Below the pieces are notes generated by a model. That model saw nothing but the letters and a program-made list of their open reading frames with translations, was not told where the DNA came from and did no database searches. A stretch of DNA of 64,000 bases. It comes from Flavobacterium lotistagni. GTDB lineage: Bacteria; Bacteroidota; Bacteroidia; Flavobacteriales; Flavobacteriaceae. The stretch lies in assembly GCF_011392125.1 (NCBI RefSeq), contig NZ_JAAJBU010000008.1, positions 62,001 to 126,000 of the forward strand, written 5' to 3'. Of the stretch, positions 42,549-51,600 are shown one piece after another; within the stretch, counting starts at the first letter, position 1, and the number at the start of each line of letters is the position of its first letter. The position numbers and the translations under genes are program-made.

Positions 42549-43598
42549 TTATATTAATCCTTTGACGATATCATTAAATACCATTGCTGCTTTTCTAAAT
42601 TCAATTTCTGATACATTTTGTCCTGCCCAAAACGGAATTAAGTCTAATTTCCCTTGTTCGAGTGCCGCTTTGCGAAGTGGAGCAATGAATTGTGAATGGA
42701 TAGGGAAGGGCAATGTTCTATCTAGTTTTACTTGTTCTGTTAGGATTCCCGGAATTCCTCTGCCAATTCTTCCGGTAAAATCTTTTGTTAGAATGGTATT
42801 GTTTGCTCTTTGAGAAAATAAAACATTCCGATAATCCTCAGTGATTCCAGATTCTTCACAAGCCAAGAATGCCGTTCCTACCTGAACACCTGAGGCCCCA
42901 AGAGTGAGAGCAGCTGAGGCGGCAGAACCGTTTGTAATTCCACCAGCAGCAATTATGGGTTTAGAAATGCGTTTAGCCAGTTGTTGTACCAAGACAAAAG
43001 TTCCCCGGTAAGATTCTTCCACTGGCAATAAGAATGATGGTCTATGCCCACCAGCTTCAAATCCTGAAGCCACAATTAAATCCACATCAGTTTCCTCCAA
43101 AAGCAATCCTTCTTCTAGTGTGGTGGCCGCGCCAATGGTTTTGATACCTCTTCTTTTAAACTCTCTTAAGATGGTCGGATTTGGTATCCCGAAGACAAAA
43201 CTAAAAACCGGCACTTCTTGACTTAGAACCATTTCTACTTGTTTTTCGAATTGTTTAGCGACCGGTTTGGGTTTGTCAGGAATCGGGACATTTAGTAAAT
43301 CAAAATACTCTTTATAATTAGCAACGATTAAGCTGTAGAGTTCGTCTGAAATTTCGTTGTCAGCATCGGCATCATTTACCCAAAGGTTAATATTAAAAGG
43401 CTTGTTGGTAAGTTGTTTAATTTCTTGAATAACTGCTTTGATTCTTTCAGGAGTCAATTGATAGGCGCCATAACCACCCAAACCACCCAAATTTGAAACC
43501 TTCGACACTAATGAAGGAGTAGAATAACCACCACCAAAAGGCCCTTGAAAAAGTGGGTATTTAATAGAAAGCATTTCTCTAACTTTATTTTTGTTCAT
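42549..43598 (-). CDS. Nitronate monooxygenase (NPD/2-nitropropane dioxygenase family)
   Basis: 349 residues, TIM-barrel FMN enzyme. N-terminal YPLFQGPFGGGYSTPSL, central IVASGFEAGGHRPSF (active-site His region), PIIAAGGITNGSAA and LGASGVQVGTAFLA (FMN phosphate binding). Oxidises alkyl nitronates in the family and so can detoxify propionate 3-nitronate-like compounds. Part of the leftward enzyme run, 8 bases after the cupin gene. Confidence 0.92.
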   Translation of the reverse strand: MNKNKVREMLSIKYPLFQGPFGGGYSTPSLVSKVSNLGGLGGYGAYQLTPERIKAVIQEIKQLTNKPFNINLWVNDADADNEISDELYSLIVANYKEYFDLLNVPIPDKPKPVAKQFEKQVEMVLSQEVPVFSFVFGIPNPTILREFKRRGIKTIGAATTLEEGLLLEETDVDLIVASGFEAGGHRPSFLLPVEESYRGTFVLVQQLAKRISKPIIAAGGITNGSAASAALTLGASGVQVGTAFLACEESGITEDYRNVLFSQRANNTILTKDFTGRIGRGIPGILTEQVKLDRTLPFPIHSQFIAPLRKAALEQGKLDLIPFWAGQNVSEIEFRKAAMVFNDIVKGLI

Positions 43599-43606
43599 GG
43601 CAGATC

Positions 43607-44083
43607 TTATTTATTTTTTCTTGGATCATCTTCGATATTAATATAGCTGAGTCCTAAAGGACCAATCGCGTATACTTGTGTGATGTATTCTCCGGATTTA
43701 GCGCAATGGAAGTGCGGTGTTCCTCCTGGCAATGTAAGTACTGTTCCTGGCGGATAAGCATTGAGTTGAGATTCGTCGTAGTTTTCTCCAATTCCGATGT
43801 AGAAAACACCCGAAATAACGGTATATATGCGATCTTCAGGATGTTTATGAGGCATAATTATTTCACCTTCGGGAACTTTTACTCTGACGATAAAGGGTTC
43901 GTTTTTATTGGGTTCACCAACTAGAGTAGCCAGTTTAACATTGCTGGGAAAAGCTGGGAATGATTTCCAAACCACATTTTCATTGTGTATCGACCCCAAT
44001 TTATCTTTTGATAAGTTTTGTGAATGCGTATGATGTACTGAAAAAAGGACTAAGCCTATGAAAGTAATAACTACTTTTTGCAT
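43607..44083 (-). CDS. Exported cupin-domain protein
   Basis: 158 residues from the ATG at 44083, which opens a signal peptide (MQKVVITFIGLVLFSVHHTHSQ); an in-frame ATG 30 bases upstream gives no sense as a leader. Cupin core with metal-type His: IMPHKHPEDRIYTVISGVFYIG, then PGTVLTLPGGTPHFHCAKSG. Periplasmic small-molecule binding or dioxygenase-like role possible. A terminator-like hairpin sits just upstream (44103-44133), between this gene and the preceding one. Confidence 0.85.
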   Translation of the reverse strand: MQKVVITFIGLVLFSVHHTHSQNLSKDKLGSIHNENVVWKSFPAFPSNVKLATLVGEPNKNEPFIVRVKVPEGEIIMPHKHPEDRIYTVISGVFYIGIGENYDESQLNAYPPGTVLTLPGGTPHFHCAKSGEYITQVYAIGPLGLSYINIEDDPRKNK

Positions 44084-44102
44084 ATAAAAATGGAGTTTTA
44101 AA

Positions 44103-44133
44103 TAAAAAAACATCCTCGGCTTGCACCGAGAAT
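44103..44133 (-). terminator. Hairpin terminator inside the enzyme run
   Basis: On the minus strand an 8-bp stem (ATTCTCGG with CCGAGGAT, one G-U pair) with a 6-base loop is followed by seven T. It falls six bases past the SnoaL-like gene and 20 before the cupin start, so it should reduce transcription into the cupin-to-decarboxylase part. Confidence 0.6.
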
Positions 44134-44138
44134 GTTCT

Positions 44139-44510
44139 TTATTGTATGTCGTTAGTAAACAACTTATTTACAATTCTCCACTTTCCATTTACTATCGTCA
44201 TTGACAAATAATCGGTGTACTGAATTCCGAATATCGGAACGCTTAATTTAGCGATGGCATTGTTCCCAAAGAAATCGATGTTCACGATTTTCATTTTGTA
44301 ATCTTCGCCTGCTTCCTTTGGTGATTTTCTGTTTTTAACGCCTTCCAAGTATTCCTCCAAATTTTTTAAATAGGGCGTTCCATTAATGTCACCATACAGA
44401 ATAGTTTGTTCATGAAAGGCATTTCTCAATTTCTCGAGATCGCCTAGATAAACACCATAGAAATAATCCTCAATGACGCTTACAACATTTTCTACCTTAT
44501 TTGCTGACAT
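44139..44510 (-). CDS. NTF2/SnoaL-like small protein
   Basis: 123 residues of the nuclear-transport-factor-2 fold: VIEDYFYGVYLGDLEKLRNAFHEQTILYG is the first helix pair, and AIAKLSVPIFGIQYTDYLSMTIVNGKWRIVNKLF the curved sheet. It resembles the putative lumazine-binding/DUF4440 group. Role unknown; members are isomerases, dehydratases or ligand binders. 2 bases after the DJ-1 gene, so cotranscribed. Confidence 0.82.
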   Translation of the reverse strand: MSANKVENVVSVIEDYFYGVYLGDLEKLRNAFHEQTILYGDINGTPYLKNLEEYLEGVKNRKSPKEAGEDYKMKIVNIDFFGNNAIAKLSVPIFGIQYTDYLSMTIVNGKWRIVNKLFTNDIQ

Positions 44511-44512
44511 GA

Positions 44513-45265
44513 TTACTTGATTTTTGAAAGCAATTTTTCAGCTACAGCTTCTGATGATTGTGGATTTTGCCCGCTAATTAAAAGGCCATCCTGAACTACA
44601 TAAGAGCTCCAATCATTCCCTTTCGAGTATTTGGCGCCTCGTTCCTTAAGTTTGTTTTCTAATGAAAATGGCACCACCTCGGTGAGTTGTACAGCACTTT
44701 CCTCAGTATTACAAAAACTGGTAACTTTTTTCCCACTGATTAAATAGTTTCCTGCTTTATCTGTAACATTTACCAGTGCTGCTGATCCGTGACAAACAAA
44801 AGCAATCGGTTTGTTATTGTTATAAAAATCTTGGATAATCTTCATCGAGTTTTGGTCATTTGACAAGTCCCACATTGGCCCGTGACCTCCTGGATAGAAT
44901 ACCGCAGAGAATTTTTTATGATTAACTGACGCTAATTTTTCTGTTGTACTTAAAGCTTTTTGGGCCTTACTGTCTGCATAATATCGCTTGGTTGCTTCTG
45001 TTTGAAAGGAAGGATCGTTGCTTTTAGGATCAATTGGAGCTTGGCCTCCGTTTGGCGTAGCAATAACCACTTCATAACCCTTATCGGTAAAGTAATAGTA
45101 GGGTGTGGCAAACTCTTCAATCCATGAGCCAGTAGCTTTTCCGGTATTTCCCAACTTATCGTGAGAAGTAAGCACAAATAATATTTTTTGTTTTTTCTGT
45201 GCTTGAATGGTGAATGATGCCATAGTTAAGATTACGGCCAAAATTGTTTTCATCGTATTTTTCAT
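44513..45265 (-). CDS. Exported DJ-1/PfpI (Hsp31-like) family protein
   Basis: 250 residues. Signal peptide MKNTMKTILAVILTMASFTIQAQ, which is unusual because most Hsp31-like proteins are cytoplasmic. Class I glutamine-amidotransferase-like fold: LFVLTSHDKLGNTGKATGSW, EEFATPYYYFTDKGYEV, VFYPGGHGPMWDL, and the nucleophile elbow IAFVCHGSAAL with catalytic Cys. Family members act as chaperones, glyoxalases or deglycases; a role in handling reactive carbonyls fits the surrounding oxidoreductases. Confidence 0.86.
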   Translation of the reverse strand: MKNTMKTILAVILTMASFTIQAQKKQKILFVLTSHDKLGNTGKATGSWIEEFATPYYYFTDKGYEVVIATPNGGQAPIDPKSNDPSFQTEATKRYYADSKAQKALSTTEKLASVNHKKFSAVFYPGGHGPMWDLSNDQNSMKIIQDFYNNNKPIAFVCHGSAALVNVTDKAGNYLISGKKVTSFCNTEESAVQLTEVVPFSLENKLKERGAKYSKGNDWSSYVVQDGLLISGQNPQSSEAVAEKLLSKIK

Positions 45266-45298
45266 GATTTACTTTTTTAAGTTCTAAGATTATTTTAA

Positions 45299-46042
45299 TT
45301 AGGCGAAAAGATGTCCGGCTACGTGACCGCCATCAACGTTTATTATTTCACCGGTGATAAAGGAACTAGTGGCCAATAAGAGTGTCATTTCGGCAATATC
45401 AGACGGCTCGCCAATTCTGTTCAATAGATGCAAACCAGCCAAACCATCGGCATTTTCAACACCAATTTTGCCTTGAAGTGGGCTTCTGATGATACCCGGA
45501 GCTATCGTGTTTACTCTAATGTTTTTGTTTCCAAATTCAGCGGCTAGTTGTTTTGTTAGTGCATGAACGCCTCCTTTGCTGACTACAGGTGCTGATGCCG
45601 GGAAGCCAGCAATTGCGTGATCAACCAAAACGGTTCCGATATTAATGACTGAACCACCACCATTTTCTAACATGGCTGGAATAGCGGCTTGTGTGGCAAA
45701 GTAGGTGCCTTTTAGGTTGATGTTATAAAAACGATCTAAATCTTCTTCCATTACATCTAAGAAAGGTTTGGGGGCAAATACGCCAGCATTGTTAACAAGA
45801 ATATCAATATTGCCGAATTTGTTTTTCGCCATCGTGGCCAGCAACTTTCCTACTTCTTTTTTAGCCACATCTCCTGCTACAGTGATGGCGTTGGAAGGAG
45901 CACCAAACTCTTGGTAAGTTTTTAATAATGTTGCTTCGTTTGAGGCATTCATGACCACATTAAAGCCTTTGTCAATGAATAGTTTTGCTATCGCTTTACC
46001 GATACCTGATGATGCGCCAGTTACAATTACTGTTTTTTTCAT
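45299..46042 (-). CDS. SDR family oxidoreductase lacking the catalytic Tyr
   Basis: 247 residues, Rossmann fold: cofactor motif TGASSGIG (8-15), NNAG (84-87), C-terminal IRVNTIAPGIIRSPL and EIINVDGG. The active-site segment is ASAPVVSKGG: Lys156 is present, but the residue four before it, normally the catalytic Tyr, is Pro152 (read directly as CCT on the minus strand). The usual catalytic Ser region reads NIGTVLV. NAD(P) binding is likely; the standard SDR mechanism is not. Second gene of the run behind the AraC box, 44 bases after the tautomerase. Confidence 0.86.
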   Translation of the reverse strand: MKKTVIVTGASSGIGKAIAKLFIDKGFNVVMNASNEATLLKTYQEFGAPSNAITVAGDVAKKEVGKLLATMAKNKFGNIDILVNNAGVFAPKPFLDVMEEDLDRFYNINLKGTYFATQAAIPAMLENGGGSVINIGTVLVDHAIAGFPASAPVVSKGGVHALTKQLAAEFGNKNIRVNTIAPGIIRSPLQGKIGVENADGLAGLHLLNRIGEPSDIAEMTLLLATSSFITGEIINVDGGHVAGHLFA

Positions 46043-46086
46043 TTTTTAATTTAAATTAGTATTAGTGATTATTATTTATACAACTA

Positions 46087-46290
46087 CTAAAGTTGCTTTT
46101 TTCTTAGTTCAGTGGCCTGCTCGCCTGCAACGCCCCAATTGTCCAAGTGTATTTCTTGAATTACCACATGGGTCAATTTTGGGTCTTTGTTCAAGATTCT
46201 ATAAAGCAAATTGGTCACTTCTTTAATTAATTCTTGTTTTTGCTCTTTGGTAACTTTTTCATCAGTTACTTGAATGTTTACATAAGGCAT
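46087..46290 (-). CDS. 4-oxalocrotonate tautomerase family protein
   Basis: 67 residues from the ATG at 46290, which leaves Pro1 (MPYVNIQVTD) as the N-terminal catalytic proline after Met removal. A longer open frame from 46362 would bury that Pro and would start upstream of the predicted promoter, so it is rejected. Small homo-oligomeric tautomerase; substrate unknown. First gene of the enzyme run and about 20 bases from the predicted transcription start. Confidence 0.85.
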   Translation of the reverse strand: MPYVNIQVTDEKVTKEQKQELIKEVTNLLYRILNKDPKLTHVVIQEIHLDNWGVAGEQATELRKKQL

Positions 46291-46315
46291 AAAAAGTTGT
46301 TTTAGGATTACGGTA

Positions 46316-46376
46316 CAAAGTTCGTTACCCGTTTCGTTGCAGAGAATAGATAAATATTCCATTGACTTGCACTTTT
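46316..46376 (-). promoter_or_regulatory. AraC-type box A and weak promoter of the enzyme run
   Basis: On the minus strand: AAAAGTGCAAGT, three bases (CAA), TGGAATATT, one base, AT (46376-46350), then exactly 26 bases, then GAACTTTG (46323-46316), a near-consensus -7 box with G instead of T at its first base. There is no -33 TTTG. The same box with the same 26-base spacing occurs at 47526-47586. Transcription would start near 46309. Confidence 0.65.
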
Positions 46377-46385
46377 GTACTTCTC

Positions 46386-46422
46386 AAAAAAAAAAAGACG
46401 CCTGAATTTAAAATCAGACGCC
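46386..46422 (-). terminator. Terminator after the YCF48-like gene
   Basis: Minus strand: nine-pair stem (GGCGTCTGA with TCAGGCGTC, two G-U pairs), 8-base loop, then a run of 11 T (A at 46386-46396 on the plus strand). Confidence 0.75.
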
Positions 46423-46473
46423 TTTCAACTATTAATCAATCACTTAACCCTATTTAAATGATTGACTGTAGTG

Positions 46474-47472
46474 CTATTCAATTTCTAACATAATGACTTC
46501 AGTGTGCAATTGTCCGGTGCCTAAAATCATGACCTTGTGATTAGTCAATTTTGCTAGGGCTGTAAAATCCATGGCTTCACTACTGGGTTGATATGTTTTT
46601 TGAAGAAAATTGGTCCAATTATCGTTGGTTAACAGAATGTCACCAAAGGGGAAAAAGCCTCCTTCGTAATGCTGCCCAATACCTATGGATTTTAAATGGT
46701 CAAGAAGTAGAATTTTGTTCACGGGATTAGGCAAAACCGCTGTTCTACCTGAGGAAACATTAATTACTTTCGAATTACTTTTTAAATAGACTTGTTCGTC
46801 AATTAGTTGAATCTGCGAGAAATTTTCTTCTCTGAAATTCGTTTGGATGGCTGTCCAAGATATTCCGCCATCGGTTGTTTTATAATATTCATTTGTGTTT
46901 GCTGTGGCATAACCAATGTTACTTTGCTTTTTAAATTTGATGTCTTGAAAATTTTTATCTGTTGGTGTGGTGAAAACGTCAGACCAGCTAAGTCCGCCAT
47001 TCGATGTTTTTTTAAAAACTTGATTTCCGACAATAAAACCAACTGTTTCATTTATAAAGTAGATGCTGTTCAAAGAACTATTTGAGGTTGACGTCAAATT
47101 TATACTGGTCCATGTTTGTCCGGCATTATTGGTTCTTAAAACAAAATTGCCACTTGGGTCGCTGCCAATAGCAAATCCGAGGTTATGGTTCACAAAGTGT
47201 ATTCTTTTTAATGGTTGAGTCGCGCCTGAGTTTAATGTTGTCCATGTTATGCCGGCATCGGTGGTTTTGACAATTTTACCTAACCTAGATATGGCATAGC
47301 CTGTTTGGGCATCAGTAAAAGTAAGATCATCATAAAAGTCCTGAGGAATGTTGGTTTCTAAATGAATTAGGTTTTCTAATTTTAATGCTCCAATGCTGGC
47401 CTTGTCTTTATTCTTATCAGATGAACATGAGGCCATTGCTATTGCCAGTAAAAGGGTTGTAATTTTTTTCAT
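46474..47472 (-). CDS. Lipoprotein with YCF48/BNR-like propeller
   Basis: 332 residues; lipoprotein signal with Cys16 (MASCSSDKNKDK, acidic/Lys-rich tag after Cys). Repeats of the YCF48/BNR type: VKTTDAGITWTTLN, LRTNNAGQTWTSIN, KKTSNGGLSWSDV, YKTTDGGISWTAIQ with interspersed VGFAIGSD and ETVGFIVGN. YCF48-like propellers assist membrane-protein assembly in phototrophs, but in Bacteroidota they are uncharacterised. It is controlled by AraC box B and has its own terminator. Confidence 0.85.
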   Translation of the reverse strand: MKKITTLLLAIAMASCSSDKNKDKASIGALKLENLIHLETNIPQDFYDDLTFTDAQTGYAISRLGKIVKTTDAGITWTTLNSGATQPLKRIHFVNHNLGFAIGSDPSGNFVLRTNNAGQTWTSINLTSTSNSSLNSIYFINETVGFIVGNQVFKKTSNGGLSWSDVFTTPTDKNFQDIKFKKQSNIGYATANTNEYYKTTDGGISWTAIQTNFREENFSQIQLIDEQVYLKSNSKVINVSSGRTAVLPNPVNKILLLDHLKSIGIGQHYEGGFFPFGDILLTNDNWTNFLQKTYQPSSEAMDFTALAKLTNHKVMILGTGQLHTEVIMLEIE

Positions 47473-47525
47473 AGTGTTTTTAAGTTATCAGTGAGTCATT
47501 TTTTGAATTCGGTCATGTATTGAAA

Positions 47526-47586
47526 CAAATATCTTAGCAATTCACTTTGTGATTGTTGCATTAATATTCCAAATACTTGCACTTTT
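47526..47586 (-). promoter_or_regulatory. AraC-type box B and weak promoter of the YCF48-like gene
   Basis: Minus strand: AAAAGTGCAAGT, three bases (ATT), TGGAATATT, one base, AT (47586-47560), exactly 26 bases, then GATATTTG (47533-47526). Same arrangement as box A at 46316; the 26 spacer bases are unrelated between the two, so the common part looks functional. The AraC gene ends 72 bases away. Confidence 0.65.
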
Positions 47587-47592
47587 ATGACT

Positions 47593-47623
47593 AAAAAAAT
47601 CGCCTGATAAATACCAGACGATT
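47593..47623 (-). terminator. Terminator after the AraC gene
   Basis: Minus strand: nine-pair stem (AATCGTCTG with CAGGCGATT, one G-U pair), 8-base loop, T run (A at 47593-47599 on the plus strand). Sequence is similar to the terminator at 46386, and both directly precede an AraC box. Confidence 0.75.
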
Positions 47624-47657
47624 GCTTTTAAATGAACAGATTCTATTAACCTTACCT

Positions 47658-48539
47658 CTATAGTAAGCTGTCTTTATAATGTTGGGGAGAAATGCCCAAG
47701 TAATTTTTGAAAAACCTTGTAAAATAGGCCGGATCGTCATACCCAATTTCGAAAGCGATTTCTTTTATTGAAAGATTATCATGATGTAAAAACCTTTTGG
47801 CTTCTAAAATAATTCTATCGGCTATGATTTGCCCGGCGGTTTTATTTGAAAACTTTTTGGTTACATTATTTAAATTTCTGGCTGTGGTATGAAGCATATC
47901 CGCGTATTGGTTGACTCCGTGAGTAGTTTTGAAATTCTTTTCTACGGCAACCTTGTATTTTTTAAAAAGGTCATAGCCTGCCTCAGGAATGTAGCTATAT
48001 GCGATATGATTGTGTTTCAATCGGGTAATGTTGGTAATCAGAATTTTTAGAAACGAGGAAAGTATTTGTTGCTGCCCCATTTCAGAAGTATTGAATTCGA
48101 CGGTAATTTGATAAAACAAATCTTCGAAAACCTTGTATTGTGAAGCGGTTAGATTAATTACCGGAAAAGCATCAATGGCATCAAACAAAAGGCTATCAAT
48201 TAGGTATTCTTCCACTTCTTTTTGATGTTGAAAAAGTTCAGGTAAAAATTTAATCACAAAGCCTTCTCCCTTTTCTTCTTGGTCTATTTTGTGCACTTGG
48301 CCCGGCGATAACAAAAAAAGTACAGAGCCATTATAATTATATTGTTGCCCGTCAATGTGGTGAATGCCTTTTCCTTTTTTTAGCCATATAATTTCATAAT
48401 GATTGTGCCTGTGATTTTCTTGAAACTCGTTAATCGTACAGGTTTCGACATTAAAACCAGAAACTTTGAAATATTCAATGGCGTTTTCTTGACAGAATTC
48501 ATTGATTGTATTTACCGGTATTTGCGTATCGTTCTTCAT
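47658..48539 (-). CDS. AraC family transcriptional regulator (cupin + HTH)
   Basis: 293 residues from the ATG at 48539; an in-frame ATG at 48560 lies inside the predicted -7 box and is less likely. N-terminal cupin-like sensor domain (HRHNHYEIIWLKKGKGIHHIDG, shortened core HNHYEIIW, with YNGSVLFLLSPGQVHKI). C-terminal AraC DNA-binding domain: LSIKEIAFEIGYDDPAYFTRFFK and ISPQHYKDS. A cytoplasmic ligand sensor. The repeated boxes upstream of the two neighbouring transcription units are its likely targets. Confidence 0.9.
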   Translation of the reverse strand: MKNDTQIPVNTINEFCQENAIEYFKVSGFNVETCTINEFQENHRHNHYEIIWLKKGKGIHHIDGQQYNYNGSVLFLLSPGQVHKIDQEEKGEGFVIKFLPELFQHQKEVEEYLIDSLLFDAIDAFPVINLTASQYKVFEDLFYQITVEFNTSEMGQQQILSSFLKILITNITRLKHNHIAYSYIPEAGYDLFKKYKVAVEKNFKTTHGVNQYADMLHTTARNLNNVTKKFSNKTAGQIIADRIILEAKRFLHHDNLSIKEIAFEIGYDDPAYFTRFFKNYLGISPQHYKDSLL

Positions 48540-48557
48540 TGTTATTGTGGTAATGGG

Positions 48558-48565
48558 CAAAATTA
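48558..48565 (-). promoter_or_regulatory. Candidate -7 box of the AraC gene
   Basis: Minus strand TAATTTTG (48565-48558) fits TAnnTTTG and ends 19 bases before the ATG at 48539. No TTTG is found at the usual 19-base distance. It favours the shorter start of the AraC protein. Confidence 0.4.
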
Positions 48566-48658
48566 TGCAGCAATCATTAATTCAGGCTTGGACAAAAAGA
48601 CCAATTTCTTGTATTTATGGTCTAAACTGGCTCACACAACAGCATTTTCTATTTAAAC

Positions 48659-51600
48659 CTACTGATAAAACAGTTCCTTAATCTGTTTGTGGTATTTTTT
48701 ATCTGCTACTACATATACTTCTTTTAAAAAGTCTGTGGCAATGGGTTTAGGATTGGGGTATTTATTTTTATTTATAAAGTTTTTCAGAGCCAAATTTACT
48801 CTATCCTCACCAATTAATTCGCTCAAATGGTACATCTTTATAGCTCCTTTTGAGTAGGCGATGTGGGTTTGATTGCTGGTTACTTCAATTAAAGGCGCAT
48901 CTCCTAAAAAACCTTTTTCAGTTTCGTAAATCTCTTGGTGCATGGCTATACTTTCTTTTACTTTTTCCTTTCCGTACATTTTTTTTAGTAGCATGAGTTC
49001 GGTATACATGGCTAAAGATTCAGTGAGCATTGGAGCGCCTTGTCTATCGTCAGGATGAATTTGACTGTTTCCCCACCACAAATGAGACAATTCGTGACCA
49101 GCCATTTCATTGATTACATCTGGTTGTTTATCGGCTTTTAAATTGCAGTGAAAGGCCATGTTTTCAGTCATATATATAGTCGCTGGATAAGCTGTAGCAT
49201 TGAAGCCTTGTGTAAAACTTGATACTTCTGCAAAGCGAATGGTTTTGAAGGGATATGGGCCAAAATTTGCCTGGCAATAATCTAGGGTGAGTTTGGCATT
49301 TTCAAGAAGGTATTTTACATTCTCATGGTGATTGGCATGATAATAAACTTCAAGTAATTTTCCCTTGTATATCGTTTTTTCAATTTTGTAATGAGCAGAA
49401 GCTATAGCAAAACGAAATGGAATTTGATGCGCTATAAAGCTTGAGAAAGAACGATTATTCTGTTTCCACTGTTTTTGTAATTCTCCAACACCCACAGCAA
49501 TTTGATTCGAATCTGTCGAGATGGTCATTTTGAGTGACATAAAATCATGGTTCGGCGCTTTGGGTTCGTTCAGTTTTTTGATTGCAGTAGCGGCTCCTAA
49601 TTGGTATTTCTCTCTGATTTCTTTTTCGTCGGTTTCATAGGATGATTGATAACCAATTTGTGGAAAATATCGGCTAATACGCATAAAAGCACCGTTACCA
49701 ACGATTGCATTAAACGATTGGTGGCTGTTAATGGGTTTGATGCGGTAGTTCAGCTCGAAATCAAGCACTGCTTTTTCAGTAGGCTTTAGTGGCTTACTTA
49801 GTTTCATTATTTGAAATTGATTGGCAATTTTGCTTCTTTGGTTCTTGTGAATTAAAATGGCCGATTGGATTGTAAAATCATCCGGGAAGTTCACTAAGAT
49901 TTCGTCTATTGAAACCGTCGTTTTATTCTCTAAAAGATATTGCCCTTTGATGTCGTAGCGATTTTCTTTGGGATATAAATCAACTCGCGCGATTACTTCT
50001 TTAATCGTTGGTTGTGGCACGGTTTGATATTTTCTGTAGGCCTTTTCATAAGCTACCAATCGAAGCAATTCGAGGCTTTTGCTTTTCGGGGTATATTCTG
50101 CAACTACTTGATTACCTAGAATGAGTGATAAAGAAAGCAGTCCGATTGAAGTGAACCAAAAGCCAGCTTTTCTGATTGATTTTTTGGTTTGTTGCATCAG
50201 AAAAAGGATATATAATGTGAGACAAAAACCGAAAGCTAATCGGTAAATAAACAGGTTTTCATAAAAGCCGAAGCCATTCATGTCGCTGTAATCGTAACTG
50301 ATTGTTTGCAAAAATTTCAATAGCGGATGTTTCACAACAATTTTTCCCAAAGAAGTAGTCATTAACAAAATAAAAACTCCAGAAATACCAAGTGACAAGT
50401 ATTTGTTTTTGACTATTCTTTGTATAATCAGCGATATTATGCTCACCAAAATCAACGGAAGTGTGGTGTAGAGATACGTTTTTAAATAGATTAAAAATTC
50501 AATTTTAGGATAGTTGTACAAAAACTGAAAACAAATGCCTTGAAGTATTAAAACACTAGTAAAGAAAAATACCATTCCAATTAAAACAACTTGAAGTGAT
50601 GCATTTTTTAATCTGTAATTTGTAGTACTTTCTTCTATGAAATTAAAATGAGAACGCTCGCTTCTCCAGTATAAATCATTGGAATAGAAAACCATAATTA
50701 ATGCTCCAAAAACATAGAAACTCTGAATAATTGTTGAAACCATCAATCCTGAGCTGGCATATTTTTGCGGCAGTCTAATTCCTTTTTCAATAGCAGCATG
50801 AATTTCCATTCCAACAAGAAACAATAGGCCTAAACTTAGTAAGGCAAACGGCATACTTTTGACAACATATGTACTGTAAATCTTGGTGAAAGATAAAAAT
50901 GATTGCCATTTCACTTGGTTACTTTGCTGTGTATTTACAAAACAGAACGGTGTTGAAACAGAAACCATTCTTTTTAAATGCGAGCTCTGGTTTTTTTTAA
51001 TTTTTGAGACAACGACGAATTTTTTAGAAGCAGCCAACAAAAGTAAAATTGCCACTACCACAAAGCCAATTCTATTGAAGACTAAAACTCCATTAAGCTC
51101 CAATAATTCTGTATTGCGTTGCTGGATAGACCAATGGGTTGTTTGAAAAAAGAATGCTGAAATCCCAAACGGATCAAGAATAGCTGACAACCATTGGGCT
51201 TGCTTTGACTGTGGCAACTGATTGGCCATGAACGGCGATCCTGAATAAAGTAAGGCCACCATATAACCCATATAAATTAATAAACCGGCAACATAGACTT
51301 GGAGTTTACTTTTTGTTATCCAAGCAACTGCAGCTGTAGTGGCTGCAATTACAAAAGAATTAATCGCTGTAAATAATATGACAGGCCCAAAATAATAGCT
51401 AATTGAGAAAGCCACCGAGAATTGATAATTTGATGTTATTTCTCTTCCAATAAAAAAACAAACGGTCAATAAAAGTGTTGATCCAAAAGATAGAATAAAA
51501 ATGGTTGTTAGTCTGCTCCATAGAAATTGCTTTACTGTTATTGGCAAAGCAAAGTATATCAGATTAAAGCGATAATCTACCTCTTTTAAGGCCAATTGCC

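Noticed and set aside
46291..46362. N-terminal extension of the tautomerase (start at 46362)
   Set aside because: It would bury the catalytic Pro1 and begin upstream of the predicted promoter.
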